Source of the DNA: Stictocephala bisonia
Taxonomy: Eukaryota > Arthropoda > Insecta > Hemiptera > Membracidae
NCBI GenBank assembly: GCA_035578905.1
Contig: JAQJVL010000059.1
Coordinates: 1,054,001-1,118,000, forward strand
Length of the DNA: 64,000 bases
Direction: 5' to 3'
Made by a program: the position numbers and the translations under genes. Each line of letters begins with the position of its first letter. Position 1 is the first letter of the stretch. Positions 12,006 to 23,842 of the stretch are shown here, in pieces. Under the pieces are notes generated by a model. The model made no database searches. It worked only from the letters and a program-made list of their open reading frames with translations, and was not told the DNA's origin.

Positions 12006-14265
12006 GGGCCTGTTAATATCCGAGCATGTAATTACAGCGTTCAAGCCCAGTAAAGGCTATATTCAGTAAATAATTAACTTAACTGTTTTTAGAGTAATAA
12101 TCCCACAAATGGTTTTATTTTAAAACGAAAGTTTAATGAATATAATTTGTCTAATACTGTGTGGTTAGCCGAACTTTTTAGTTCATAATTGTTAAGTTCT
12201 AAAATATCACTTGTTAACTCAAAATTGTCCTCCCCAAGTCTTCTCTTATTAGGCAAGTGCCTGGTATGCCTGTACGAATATTAAAACATTGATAAATATA
12301 AAAGTTAGACGAAAGCTGAAAACTCGAAAGTGTGAGATATCTAACCAGCCAGTTTTGTTTGTTGCAACGACGGACTGACGTAAAGTTCTAAGCACTTAAA
12401 ATAGTGAACATTTTGAACTTTTTTCGTTTCTGTGGAATGAGACGAGATCTTTCATCGGAGGAGGGTAACGTTTGATGACAAAATTGGAACGGCAATACTA
12501 TATCCAAGCCTTGTTCCAGCTGCAACAACATACGTATACTTCAGGGCAAAAGCAAAACTGAGACTGAGATGAATAAAAGTTCGCAATCGTAATTAAGTGC
12601 TGAACTTAAATTATTTGTATAAAAAGGAATTTTTGATTGAAGCTGATAAACAGTATCGATTTCTCGGCAAGCCTATGATTTTTTTTACAGTTTTAGTCGT
12701 TTATATTGTGTGTTTTGCAATGAAAGTTATCTTCCAGCCTTCTCCACATACTGAATACAAATATGGGACTAGATTGGGAAAATATTAAGTTCACTGTTAT
12801 ATTTAATTACTATCTTATGTTGTAAAGTTGTTGGTTTGATGTATACAAATATTTCATCAACAGAAATAGCGTGGATTGTTCAAGATATGTACAAACTTGC
12901 CAATAGATGAATTTGTATAATGTGGATTTTGGTTATGTTTAGGTAAGCCCGGAGTTCTTATGCAAGATTGCTCTGTCACTTTTTACACTTACAAAAAGTC
13001 AAAAGCCTATGCATTTCAGATTTGTATTTTCGTAGTAGACTAATATTCAGTAAGGTATTATGGATTGTGCTTATGATGTACTAAACCCATATTTCTTATC
13101 AAGATTGCTGAATTTGTTTTCACAATTGGGCCTAGGCCTACTGTTGGCATATCAGATCTAAATTTTCAAATTGGACCTAAATTAATTTCAGGTTAGGTAG
13201 ATAGTGAGGTCACACTGTTGAATAATAACCTAACACTTGAATTTCAGTGCATTTTGTAACATGCAGAAGGTTTAAGGAATTAAAAATATATAATTTATAA
13301 ATGATATAGGCCTACAATTAACAGTAGAATTATAATCATATTTTTCACTGACTCCATTCTTAATTATTCATCTGTGAAGCTACCTACGTAACTGAAAAAG
13401 ATACTTGAGGGACTTAAATACATTTTCTGAAATCAATATTTTGGTAATTTATGCAATTTCCATTCACCTAAAAAAATATTAAAAATGCTAATTTAGTGAA
13501 AAATTGAGATTAGGCCATTTTGGTAGATAGGTACTTACATCACGTAGAAAACTTAATGTTATTAACAAATTTGAAAACGTCATTTTATTATTGGAAAATT
13601 AAAAAAATATATAGTTTATATTTTTAGATTGATTTTTTGCAGAGCTGTTTCTTGCTTGTGTACCTAACATTTTTATGCTGCGCACAAATATGTAATTGGC
13701 TTTGCTGTACAATTATTATTTTGACCTATAAAAATACTCTTGTATAACCTAACCCAACATAGGCTAACTTAACATATACCTTGAGCCTATTTCACATGAA
13801 AAAAGTTGCAAGTGATCTGTCTCCAAGTACAAATTGTCCTTGTTTGTAATTTATTAATTGGAGAATACAATTTGAATGTTCAAAGGTCAAATGAGGTATA
13901 TGCCTTTACATGTACCGTACATGATAAAAGAATAATAAATAGAGAAAGAATAGACCTATAGGTTAATGGAATTTTGTTACGATATTTATTCTTTACAAAC
14001 CTGACCTGAATTGTTGCTGTTCATTGTCTCACTCTTGCAAACAGCTTTACTATAGTTTAACATAAGTTATGTGTCTTAAATCAAAAATTAAAAAGCAGTG
14101 TAATTGTGAGACTTTAAGTTTGTCTAAATATTTTCGAGCATATAGATTAATTCCTAAACATAATAAGTAGTTTTGGCATAGGCCTATTTATTACAAGATA
14201 AAGACTTCCCCTAAAGACTATCTTTCTATATAAGAATAGCAGTACAGAGTGATAGAGAATAGTAA
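12006..14265. other. No gene recognised
   Basis: AT-rich sequence with many TAGGCCTA and CCTAACC words. It could contain the promoter or a 5' UTR exon of the ankyrin gene, but nothing in the sequence identifies one. The 63-codon frame at 12597 has a hydrophobic stretch only. Confidence 0.35.
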
Positions 14266-14269
14266 ATAA

Positions 14270-14775
14270 ATAAATAATACATTTAAGTTACAGTTATACA
14301 CGTGAAGCAATAGACGTGACGTGCAGAAGGGGAAGTTTAGTATCGCATTGTGGGGCATAAGGTGCTTTACATGCTCCTTCTCTTTCTGTTCACACAAAAT
14401 TGAGCATGGGATGCATCTTGCATTGGAAAGTTTTGCTATAAAGGACTCTTAGTGGGCCACTTAAAATGTCCTCCACCTCATTCTGGGCTCTGTCAATTAG
14501 GTACTCCTCCAACTTCGATTTAAATTGTTTAAGGGAACTGATTCTACTTATTTCAGGTAGCGATTTTTGCATGATTTGTTCTCCTATGTAGTATTCAGTT
14601 AGTTTTTAGAATATTTTGAGGTTTTGGGCCACTGCAAACCCAGGCATACCCCTGGTGTTGTATCTTTGTTCCCTAGTGGCAGGAAGCCTGTATTTCTTGG
14701 CAAATACTGCTATCCCCAAGATATACAAGCTGGTTAATATCAGCATTTTAAATGCCTCAGCACAGTGGGCCTATC
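14270..14775 (-). pseudogene. 5'-truncated LINE, C-terminal tail
   Basis: On the minus strand from 14775 it reads CAEAFKMLILTSLYIL, then YNTRG, a stop, and RISSLKQFKSKLEEYLIDRA. That is the usual CR1/Jockey-group ORF2 end (CRxxFKxLxILTxxSLYI ... YxTR ... FKxKLxxYL). The 3' end lies near 14270, in a short TAAATAAATAAA tail. Confidence 0.75.
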
Positions 14776-14779
14776 TGCC

Positions 14780-15739
14780 CGCTGCTACAAAAAGTGATTC
14801 GACAAACAATAGAACTATACAATCAAATATTTAAATTGTTTTTAGTTCAAACAAATATTTCATTATTTACACTTGAAATTATCTCTCCACTTTGATTGTC
14901 CAACACTTAATCCACCGATTAAGTTAAATAACGATCCAAATCAGTTTAAATATTTTTATTATAAATTAAACATATACAAATAGCAATAATGATCTGGTAA
15001 ATTCAAAGACATGTGTGATATTTGTGAACTCAACTGAATTCAATCAGCTGTTTTTAGTTTGTTTCCGGTTACCGTAATAAATCAGTGTTACTTTCCTTGC
15101 AAAGTACACCTCGCTAAACCATCAGCACAAAATAGTTTTTACTGTGGCCAGATTCTGATTGTAAACTGGTTTTAATTTAGTTTATAGTTTGATGTAAATT
15201 TTATTTTAGTAATGGTAATGAATTAACAAATATATTGGTATAATTTACAGACAGAGTAGACTAATATTGGTTAAGCAGCAGAAAGAATTGAAATGTTGGT
15301 CGGTTATTGAAACTAGACGGTTATCCTACTATAAGTTATATAATACCCTCAAACATTAATCCGACCATTAAAGTTTTAGCTTGGTAGACCATCTGACTAT
15401 CAGCTTTAATTTGATAATGAAATTGTGTGGTATACTAAAAAAATATTCTTGCTATGCAAAGACTTTAGTTTTATTATTTAAAATTTGGAACATTGACAAT
15501 ATTTTATAATATATTTGTTTGTATTTTTTTTTTTAGATTGGGCTATGAACTGCAGAAAATCCATTAAATTTAACAAAATAAAAGCTACTAGGCTTGAAGA
15601 AGACATGATAGTAGCTGGAAAGTTAAATCAAAATATTAAACATTCTTTCTCATAGTTACAGAAAAAATAGTTCTATGTACATTTTAGTTCAATGAAATTT
15701 ATATTATAGGCTAATTACGGGTGATTTATAATGAACTAA
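14780..15739. other. No gene recognised; possible small upstream exon
   Basis: A T-run acceptor (tttttttttttag) ends at 15537 and opens a short frame MNCRKSIKFNKIKATRLEED, which stops at about 15650. It may be a 5' UTR exon of the ankyrin gene or chance. Confidence 0.3.
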
Positions 15740-15826
15740 TGCAAAGCCAGGCTTCTTACAATCAAAGAGAACCAGAATCAAAAGCAGAGATATGCTCTCT
15801 TATCTTATATCAAGACAAGAATCAAA

Positions 15827-16522
15827 ATGACAAGTTGCCATTTAGAAAGGAAGAGATTCTATTGTCGGGAATGGGCATTTGTAAAACTATCACATTGTTT
15901 GGAGCAGAGAAGCAGTTACAAGTCTGCAGGTGCTGTGATAGTGGGAGGACCAGGCTCCGGGAAGACAGCCCTATGTTGCGAGATTGTATGGCCAGGCAGT
16001 GGACAAAGCGCCAGACCTCAGCGGTGTCTCAACAAGAGGCTTTTGGCTTACCATTTCTGTCAAGCCCATGATATAAAGACTTTGTCAGTTACCGATTTTA
16101 TAGTTAGTATTGCAGAACAACTAATACAAAACCTAGCATCTATATCTGAAGAGTTCTGTGAAAGATTAAAGTCTGATTCAGAAGTAGTTAGATCGTTACA
16201 ACGTGAAAATATAATTAAAAGCCCAGACAATAGTTTTCGTAAAGGTATTATAGTTCCTCTAGCGGAGATTAAGCCTCCGCCTTCTCAGTGTTATTTCCTG
16301 TTGGTGGATTCTATAGATGAGTCACACATTTCTGGGACAAAGTTTGAAAAGAAAACCAGTGGGGGTTCCAGTCGAACAATAGGTGAATTACTTGCCAACA
16401 ATCATCACCTCTTTCCTCCATGGGTGCTTTTAGTACTCACTGCTCGTAGACAAAGCAAAACAATTGCAAAAACGTTTTCTGGCTTTCGTAAGATAAGTTT
16501 GGACGATCTTAGGAAATCCCAG
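15827..16522 (+). CDS. ANKRD50-like: ANKRD50-like exon 1: P-loop NTPase (NACHT) domain
   Basis: Encodes 232 residues from the first usable ATG (context aaaATGa). The motif FYCREWAF at residues 11-18 is followed by the P-loop GGPGSGKT at residues 40-47. A Walker B-like strand YFLLVDSID lies at about 156-164 and an LVLTARR strand at 202-208. This order fits the NACHT/STAND NTPase of ANKRD50-type proteins. The donor is CAG|gtaatt, phase 0. The frame stays open upstream to 15740, with possible acceptors at 15710 (tatag) and 15750 (gccag), so this may be an internal exon and the ATG a methionine inside the protein. A short open stretch after a pyrimidine-rich acceptor at about 15537 could be a 5' UTR exon, but it ends in a stop. 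The domain call is firm; the start is not. Confidence 0.85.
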
Positions 16523-17640
16523 GTAATTTTTTTCCTTTTAATTTAGTTAAAGAAAATAAACAGTATTCAGTTAACCTCTTGAGTTCAGTATGATTCAAAT
16601 TTAATTGCTAGTATTTAAGTTAATATTACTTGAGCAACAGACTGTATTCAATTTCGTTACTGTGTAATATACCACTGTTATTTCATTAACCTATTATGGG
16701 TTTTTCCCCTTCATCACAAGATTATGACTTACCAGTATATAAAAAAAGTTTTAAATCTAAGTGAAGATCATATTTTCTATTTGATCATAAATTGCAATAT
16801 TTATAAAAATCTGATAGATAGTGATGAAATTAAATGGGAAATGCCCTTATTTATATGGCAAAGTTAGGACTATTTAGTCCTCTACCACTTAATCACAAAC
16901 AAAAAACGTTGAACATTAACATTTAGTGAGCTCATGTTTTTTGGATTCATTTTTTAGTATTGTAATTTTGAGTTTCTGAGAAGGAATTCAGGTGATCCAT
17001 ATTTTTGTATATTAGTCACAATTATTTATGGTTTCCAAACCTTTGTAAACCTCCCTATATAGTATTTATTTTATTTCATACAAATAAATGGTAAATTATT
17101 TATTCACGTAGCATAAGCCTGCATATGACCTGAAATTGTACAATTTTCATGAAATAATATTTGATTATAACCATTACAAAATTGAGGTAATTTTGTTACT
17201 TTGCCATGTATATGAAATGAAAAACTAAAAAAAAAAAAATTACTCATTGTGCTAAAATTAATTTTAATAAATGAATAATTTTACAGTTTTACTATTGAAA
17301 GTAAAGAGTACCACAAGTTAGTACAAGTATGTTGAAAAGTATAATATGGTTACTTTTCAACATAATCACTTTGAAGATTAAGACTGTTATCATACCTGTA
17401 AACAAGCTTTCCAATATACAATTTTGCATTTAACAATTTGAGATTGATATAAAACATTTTAAAGCTTGTTGTTGGCTCCAATGCAGAATAACAAGTGACA
17501 TTGTCGCAAAACGAAAGATAATGCTGCAGAAAGAAACCGTCTAATTTAGGAACAATTTTTTCTGTACCCCAAAATTACAATATTATTTTCTGCAGAATGA
17601 TATATAGCTTTGAGGTAAACAATTATTTAGGCTAATTAGA
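16523..17640. other. Intron 1 sequence, no gene; LINE/SINE-tail-like hairpin at 16860
   Basis: AT-rich intron. At 16860-16900 the words AAAGTTAGGACT and AGTCCTCTACCACTTAATC match the 3' tail hairpin found at 39163 and 51270, which suggests a fragment of the same retroelement tail family. Confidence 0.5.
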
Positions 17641-17649
17641 ACATCACTC

Positions 17650-18490
17650 AATGCATGCAAGTTTGTGAGGTCGCCTTCAACGCATGCACAAGATCGCATC
17701 AACCCTAACCACACTACGCCACTCTTGAGAATGGTAAAAGTAATTCATTTGCGCAAGACTAGTTCACGACCGACTCGTTCACTGTATAATCAACTAGTTC
17801 AAAATGACATAAAGAAACAACTAGTAAAGGGTGTATCAACTTGTACAACGATTTGTACAAGCAACGATTGAATGATTTATGGTTTTATGTTGAGATTTGT
17901 TTCATAAACACTTTTTATTAGTTATACTTTAAAATTTGTTCAACCAAACTTCTTCAAATTTCAGTTTTTATTGCTAATGTTGATAAAAATAAGTAACTAC
18001 ATTTAATGATTCTGTCAATGTCAATAATTACATTTAGTTGGTATGTTAAAGATAGAACAACAATTGAATGTGACTATACTGATATTTTTAGTATATTCTA
18101 TAATTTCTACAAGAAAACAATTAAAAAACAAAAACCTGAAGGTAGACAGACTCATTTGGCTAGTTCGTTTTGTCTAGTTAATTCGTTTCATCTAGTTCAT
18201 TCGTTTCATATATTTTGTTCATTCTACCTAGTTCGTCCAGTATAGCTGTGCGCACAATCCCATTTCTTATAACTAGCGATTCTGTTCCATTCACGCATTT
18301 TTGCATTTTTAGGTTAGGTTACAACTAACTGACTGAAGACTTGGTCATCATGTGTGATTGCTACTTTTCCAGCTTTGTTGTTCACTTTAACTGAACTAGT
18401 TTAAATCATAATAAACTAACTAGTTCACTCATTCACTAAGCTGACTAGTTCCTTTTGACTCGGTCATTTATGAACAAACTACTCCTGCAT
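17650..18490 (-). repeat. Dispersed element rich in GAACTAGTTC, copy 1
   Basis: Many copies of AACTAGTTC and CTAGTTCATTCG words. The segment 18320-18480, read on the minus strand, is collinear with 59835-59969 (for example TATGATTTAAACTAGTTCA against TATGATTTGAACTAGTTCA, then AAAGTGAACAA). It is probably a non-autonomous DNA element, hAT-like by its 59.9 kb context, with no transposase. Confidence 0.6.
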
Positions 18491-19227
18491 TCCAATTACA
18501 ATCGGATTGGTACATTGTGTCTGAGTAATGATTCATAATGGCTGCCTCTGAAAAGCATATTGTTTGTAGTAAACTGCTCAGAGAAAATACCACTTAAAAA
18601 TCTTAAAGCAAATCTTTTTAAGAAACCATCCAGGACGTTCTGTAACGTACACGTCTGTCTGTCTGCAACTAACAGAAATATATTGGTGTTTTTTCAGTCC
18701 AATACAGTCTAACTAACCACTTCTGCTAGTCAGGCATGTTATCAGAATTCGGTCTGATTGAGTAAAAGAACTAAAATATATATTTGAAATAATACAAATA
18801 GACATTAGCGTCCTGTCCTCTAAGAACGCTACAAAACCTTGAAAGATGTACCAATAGTGGTCATCGTTATAATCTTGGTCAAATAAACTTGAATTAAACA
18901 TAAACAGAGTTTGTATCCCTTAATTTAATATTTTACTTCTATATTAAAAATTCGGGAATATAATTGTTACAATATTATATGTACAATTTAATCTTTTAGG
19001 AACTATAGCTAACCACTTTACCAGTTGTGTGGGTAACCAAAGTATACAAAAAATAACATGAAAAACAAGAGTTAAGTTCTAATCATAATCAACAACAAAT
19101 GTCAACAACGCTACTTCATGTGGTCTTCAAATGAAGCTGGTGTTTAATACACACGAATAACAAACATACATTTAATTAAATTTATTGAAAATACAAAACG
19201 TACACATACAAACTACATACACATATA
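18491..19227. other. Intron 1 sequence, nothing recognised
   Basis: No domain-bearing frame or repeat structure was seen. The small frame at 18713-18901 is not supported. Confidence 0.35.
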
Positions 19228-19390
19228 CGAGGGTTATCCAGAAAGTAACAGACGCTTTTGAATGGCGTGGCAGTGGGCGGAGCTACAGCCGCCATCTTGG
19301 TGTCAAAACACTCTGGTGTTCAGTATGCATCGAGCTGTAGTGCGTGGTCCGAATTGTACTCTTTTACTTGTCTTACTTTGATTAATTAAA

Positions 19391-19905
19391 ATGTGTGCTG
19401 CAATTGAAAATCCCTTCACTTGTAAAGTGCGTTAAGTGATAAAGTTTTTGTTGGCAAAAAACCATAAACCAATTGAAATCTATCGCCAACATGGAAATGG
19501 AATAATGAGTGAAAGCAGAGTAAGGCAGTGGTGAATTGACTTTAAAAATGGTCGCACTAATGTTCATGACGATAATCGTAGCTGTCGGCCTAGCCTAGTG
19601 ACTGAATTAATTTGATATTGAAAATCAATGACAGAGTTTGTGAAAATTGCCGTTTTACAATTACTAAACTCTTGAAACATTTTCCTCAAATTTCACGAAG
19701 TTTACTTTATGAAATTGCTGTAGGGAAGCTTGGATACCAAAAATATTGTGCCAGGTGGGTTCCAAAAATCCTTACGTAAGATCACAAAAAACAAAGACTT
19801 GCTGCATCATTAACTTTCCTTGATGAATACAAACATCTCGATCGTATCGTTACTGTTGATAAAATATGGGTGAAGTATGTCAATTGTGAAAGAAAAATAT
19901 AGTCT
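19391..19905 (+). pseudogene. mariner transposase, N-terminal part (broken)
   Basis: From an ATG at 19391, frames read FLLAKNHKPIEIYRQHGNGI, SESRVRQW, then DFKNGRTNVHDDNRS: the helix-turn-helix DNA-binding region with the family motif GRTNVHDxxRSGRPS. Later comes FTITKLLKHFPQISRSLLYE, YCARWVPK, and TVDKIW with the first catalytic Asp at about 19858 (the family has DE; here it is DK). Stops at several points and a frameshift near 19610 make it non-functional. The LINE interrupts it shortly after the first catalytic motif. Confidence 0.85.
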
Positions 19906-20100
19906 ATGAAATCAAGAATCAAGAATCAAGAAACTTTATTACCATTGGTCATATTACATGAAATAGGCAACGTCAATGAGTATACAATTTTATGATACAA
20001 AATTATTAAATCTAAGCATAATTCCATAGATTAAAAAAAACCAAGAACAACAAATATTACAAATTATCCTACTGTAGAGAGCATATACGAGTATTAAGGG

Positions 20101-22932
20101 CTACAAATTATCCAAAGAGTGTTCCAAAAATTCATGTATACTGTAGAAAGGGTTTTCAATGAGCCAGCTATTTAATTTAGATTTAAATTGTTTGAGTGGC
20201 AAATTTACTAAATAATCTGGTAGCTTATTAAAAAAACGAATAGTGTTTACCTTATGAGAATTACCTGTCAAAGCCAATCTATGTTGTGGGACATCAATTT
20301 TGTTCTTTCCTCTGGTGTTGTATTTATGTTTATCTTGTCTAGTGTTAAAAAGGTGTATATTATTTTTGGTGTAGATTAAAATGTGGAATATATAGAGGTT
20401 TATGATAGTCATTATTTTCATTTCCCTGAACAATGGACGGCAGTGCTCCGTTGGTGCCACCCCACACATGATTCGAATTACCTTTTTTTGGGTGAGTAAT
20501 ATTTTGCTTGTGTGTGGAGAATGGCCCCAGAGAATCAAGCCATATGCTATATGCGATTGGAAGAGACCAAAATATGTCATCCTTAAATACTCAAAAGAGA
20601 CAAATTTTTTTAATTTCCAGAATAAATATGAGACTCTACTAATTTTTTGTGTAATGTTATTTATATGCTCTGCCCAGTTCAGTTTTTTATTTATCAGTAA
20701 ACCTAGTAATTTTACTGATTGATCATTTGAGTTTTGAGAAAGACTTAAAAGAATGCGTTGGGTTTTTTCAATATTGCAAGGCAATTCATTAGTAGCAAAC
20801 CAGTTAAGGGATATCATTTCAGCATTTTGCATCTTTAAATCTAGTGTGATGGGACTTCTGTCAGACATCATAAGAGTTGTATCATCAGCGTAGACCACTG
20901 CATCCACATCGCCAGAAAGAGAAAGGTCATTGATATAAACTATGAAAAGGAATGGTCCAAGTACTGAACCCTGGGGGACACCCACGGACGCACGACCAAC
21001 CGAGGACAATTTACCCTTGACCGTCACATATTGAGTTCTATTGGATAGATAAGATTCTAAAATTTTAATTGAATGATGGGTGATACCATAGTATTTTAAT
21101 TTGCCCAAAAGTTTGTCAAAAGGTACACAATCAAAGGCCTTGCTTAGATCAAACAGTGTGAGTGCCAATGATTCATTACTTTCAAAAGATAACAAGGCTT
21201 TATCAATTACTCTCATGACTGCAGTGGTGGTGGACCTTTGTTCTCTAAAGCCAAACTGATGGTCAACAAGTAAATTTAAAGAATTGAAATGTTTACTAAT
21301 TTGTTGATAGATGAGCGATTCAAATATTTTGGAAAAAACCGGAACTATGGATATGGGACGGTAATTTTGAGGCAATTGTTTGTCTCCTTTCTTAAAAACA
21401 GGAATAACTTTACTTACTTTTAGCAGATCAGAAAAATATCCCACCTTAAGACATTCAGTAAATATAAAAGCAAGTGAGTTAGAAATCAGATGTATAATTT
21501 TTTTAATAATAAAATTAGAAAACCAGTAAAAATCCATAGTTTTAGAGTTTGAGAATTTGGCTACAACTGTAAGTACCTGTTCCGGGCTGATGGCGTCCCA
21601 TTGAAAGGGTGGAGCCCCAGGTTTCACACCAGCTATACAATCAGCTTGAGTAGCCGGTGTAGGGATTCCTCTCTTTAACTCCTGAGCACAGTTCAGAAAA
21701 TAAGAATTTAATTGCTCAGGATCAATTCTGATTTCATTAGTGCGAAAAGGTGTATGTTCTTGCGTTATTATATCCCATGCAGCCTTGCACTTATTAGATG
21801 AATTTTCTATAAACTCTTCATATGCCTTTCTTTTAGCTTTCTCTAATTCACTCCTATACAACTTCTTATAATGAATATACAACCTATAAGCTGCATTACA
21901 ATTAGTAGAGCCTATCCTTGATAAATTTTTGTAGATGTCATAATAACCTAACATTTTGTTTTTTAGTGCTAAGACCAGAGTTGTATACCAGTTTACCTTA
22001 TTTTTGACATTTTTAAAAGTCACAGGTTTTTTTAGAGGAGAACAATAATGCCATAGATTAACAATATTTTTAAAATAAGTATCAAATAAAGTTTTTACAT
22101 CACCCATTCCATTAAGGTAGTCCTCAATAGCACTACACTTTTCTGTTTTGAGTAATTCTATAAATTTATCTATCTGCTTATCACTCTGTGTTCTAATTAG
22201 TGTACCTGCATTTTTCGTACTCGCTATTTCTTTGTGCTTCTTATTATCAATTAAATATTTAAAAACTAGAGGATCATGGTCAGCAAAAAGGCCGCCAATT
22301 TTATGAATTTGATAATAGTCTGTGGGGAAATTCACAATTACATTATCAAGACAAGAACTCAAGCGAGTAGGTAAATTATTTGTATGAGTTAGATTCAATG
22401 ATCTCAGCAGATTTAGAAAAGCAAATGTATCCTGTGACTCATTATCAATGAAATCCACATTATAATCCCCACAAATCACAACTCTACTTTTTTTTAAAAT
22501 TGCTTTAAGGGCAGTTTCAAACAAATCAAAAAATACTTTTGTGTTTCCACTTGTTGATCTATATACACTAACAATATACAAATCTAAATCTGTTATTCTA
22601 ACACCACATATTTCAAAATCCATTTCAGCATAAAAATTATTTAAGTTTAGTTCATTAAATGTTATTCCACCCTTTAAAAAAATAGCTACACCCCCATTTT
22701 TTTTTATTTTACGACAAACTAAACTAGCTCTTACAAAACCTGATGGAATAAATATATCAGATTGGTCATCCTTGAGCCAATGCTCAGAAACACAAATAAC
22801 ATGAATATCTTCTACAGCACAGAAGTGTTCTAATTCTAAAATTTTATTGCGTATACATTGAATATTAACTTGCAATATATTAAGACTATGAGAATCTCCT
22901 CCTTTAGGGTTTCGATGCTGTACAACACTCAT
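20101..22932 (-). CDS. LINE ORF2: APE-type endonuclease and reverse transcriptase, uninterrupted
   Basis: A 943-residue frame without stops. The endonuclease fold occupies about residues 17-225, with LQVNIQCIRNK (20-30), CVSEHWL (47-53, acidic residue E50), CGDYNVDF (154-161), SCLDNVIVNF (193-202) and ADHDPLVF (217-224), the normal catalytic blocks. RT spans about 508-750, with FKKGD...NYRPISIV, TLFDLSKAFD (592-601), GVPQGSVLGP (651-660) and YADDTTL (681-687). The tail ends RFFNKLPDYL, then a LKQFKSKLNSWL motif. There is no RNase H. Length and layout fit the CR1/Jockey group. All key residues seem intact, so this copy is young, although its ORF1 is cut. It nicks target DNA and reverse transcribes its own RNA. 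Its 3' end lies at about 19915 in an ATTCTTG-type repeat tail. Confidence 0.9.
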   Translation of the reverse strand: MSVVQHRNPKGGDSHSLNILQVNIQCIRNKILELEHFCAVEDIHVICVSEHWLKDDQSDIFIPSGFVRASLVCRKIKKNGGVAIFLKGGITFNELNLNNFYAEMDFEICGVRITDLDLYIVSVYRSTSGNTKVFFDLFETALKAILKKSRVVICGDYNVDFIDNESQDTFAFLNLLRSLNLTHTNNLPTRLSSCLDNVIVNFPTDYYQIHKIGGLFADHDPLVFKYLIDNKKHKEIASTKNAGTLIRTQSDKQIDKFIELLKTEKCSAIEDYLNGMGDVKTLFDTYFKNIVNLWHYCSPLKKPVTFKNVKNKVNWYTTLVLALKNKMLGYYDIYKNLSRIGSTNCNAAYRLYIHYKKLYRSELEKAKRKAYEEFIENSSNKCKAAWDIITQEHTPFRTNEIRIDPEQLNSYFLNCAQELKRGIPTPATQADCIAGVKPGAPPFQWDAISPEQVLTVVAKFSNSKTMDFYWFSNFIIKKIIHLISNSLAFIFTECLKVGYFSDLLKVSKVIPVFKKGDKQLPQNYRPISIVPVFSKIFESLIYQQISKHFNSLNLLVDHQFGFREQRSTTTAVMRVIDKALLSFESNESLALTLFDLSKAFDCVPFDKLLGKLKYYGITHHSIKILESYLSNRTQYVTVKGKLSSVGRASVGVPQGSVLGPFLFIVYINDLSLSGDVDAVVYADDTTLMMSDRSPITLDLKMQNAEMISLNWFATNELPCNIEKTQRILLSLSQNSNDQSVKLLGLLINKKLNWAEHINNITQKISRVSYLFWKLKKFVSFEYLRMTYFGLFQSHIAYGLILWGHSPHTSKILLTQKKVIRIMCGVAPTEHCRPLFREMKIMTIINLYIFHILIYTKNNIHLFNTRQDKHKYNTRGKNKIDVPQHRLALTGNSHKVNTIRFFNKLPDYLVNLPLKQFKSKLNSWLIENPFYSIHEFLEHSLDNL

Positions 22933-23012
22933 GTTACTATGACTAATAGATTCATCTGATATAGATACACAAGTGGGAAAGGTGGACTTTTGTTTGCAAT
23001 TGGTGTCTGAAT

Positions 23013-23365
23013 TTAAGAGGGCACTTTTTTTACTGTTCTTTTTTCTAAAAAAGGAATAGGTATTAAATTTTTATCAATAAAACTATTATTTAAACCACCA
23101 GTTAGTATCTTATCATCATTGTACATGATCTCATTGAAACCATCATTCACTCTACCATGGACTACTGCTTCCATATATGAGAGGGGACCTGGTTTCAGAA
23201 TAGAAGAGGGGAAGACACAGGGTCCACTACTCACAGCACCAGACACACACACATTGCTGTTGAGTTGAGGCTGTTGGTTGATCATAATCTGATGATGCTG
23301 GTCTACTCGGTTGTCCTCAGTTTGTTGGATATCATTGGAGTGAAATGGGGGCACACACATTCTCC
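23013..23365 (-). CDS. LINE ORF1, C-terminal remnant (5'-truncated element)
   Basis: An open frame ending at 23013, about 80 bp before the ORF2 start, in the same orientation. Readable text includes VDQHHQIMINQQPQLNSN and GPLSYMEAVVHGRVND, with no recognised domain. It is polar and Gln/Asn-rich, as ORF1 ends often are. The LINE sequence seems to stop near 23365, at an A-run (23366-23383) beyond which mariner transposase text resumes, so the first part of ORF1 is missing. The exact junction and target duplication are unclear. Confidence 0.6.
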
Positions 23366-23384
23366 AAAAAAAAAAAAAAAAAAC

Positions 23385-23842
23385 AAGAAAATGTCTCCAA
23401 ACTCTGTCAGTGAGAAAAATTATGGCATCGTTTTTTGGGATGCTAAGGGTGTGATTCTGGTTCATTTCCTTGAACGAGGATCAACAATGAACGCAGAGAG
23501 GTACTGTGAAACATTGTAGAAGCTACGGCGAGCGATATAAAACAAGCGTAGGGGAAAATTGAGCTGGAAAGTTTTCTTTTCCATGACAGTGCACGTCCCC
23601 ATACAGCCAATCGTACACGACAAGTCTTGGATGATTTTGATTGGGAAGTGTTTGATCATCTGCCTTATTGCCCGTATCTGGCACCAAGCAACTACCGCCT
23701 CTTTCCACCGATGAATACCTGGCTCGCAACGCAGCGCTTTGATAGTGACGCTGAACTTCACGCTGACGTTAATCATTGGTTAAGAGTTCAGGCAGCAGAT
23801 TTTTACAAAGCTAGAATCGAAAAACTTTGTGTCACGTTATGA
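23385..23842 (+). pseudogene. mariner transposase, C-terminal part (broken, D to N)
   Basis: Continues the transposase after the LINE: YGIVFWDAKGVILVHFLERG, then YCETL, two in-frame stops, FLFHDSARPHTANRTRQVLD (second catalytic Asp at 23585) and LAPSNYRLFPP. In mariners the third catalytic residue is an Asp 34 residues after the second. Here the spacing is exactly 34, but the residue is Asn (codon at 23690), so the active site is lost. It ends at a stop at 23840, about 140 bp before the terminal repeat. Confidence 0.88.

Larger units (their letters stand above)
19912..23365 (-). mobile_element. 5'-truncated CR1/Jockey-group LINE inside mariner
   Basis: The element reads on the minus strand, from a truncated ORF1 through ORF2 to a 3' tail made of tandem TTGATTC units (on the + strand, AATCAAG repeats at about 19913-19938). 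Short tandem tails of this sort, rather than poly(A), are known for CR1-like elements. It lies inside the mariner transposase gene. Confidence 0.82.

Noticed and set aside
12597..12788. 63-codon frame with a hydrophobic segment as a small membrane protein
   Set aside because: Length and composition are expected by chance in AT-rich DNA; no homologue recognised and no splice context.
18310..18320. Insect telomere repeat (TTAGG)n
   Set aside because: Only two units (TTAGGTTAGG); too short to mean anything.
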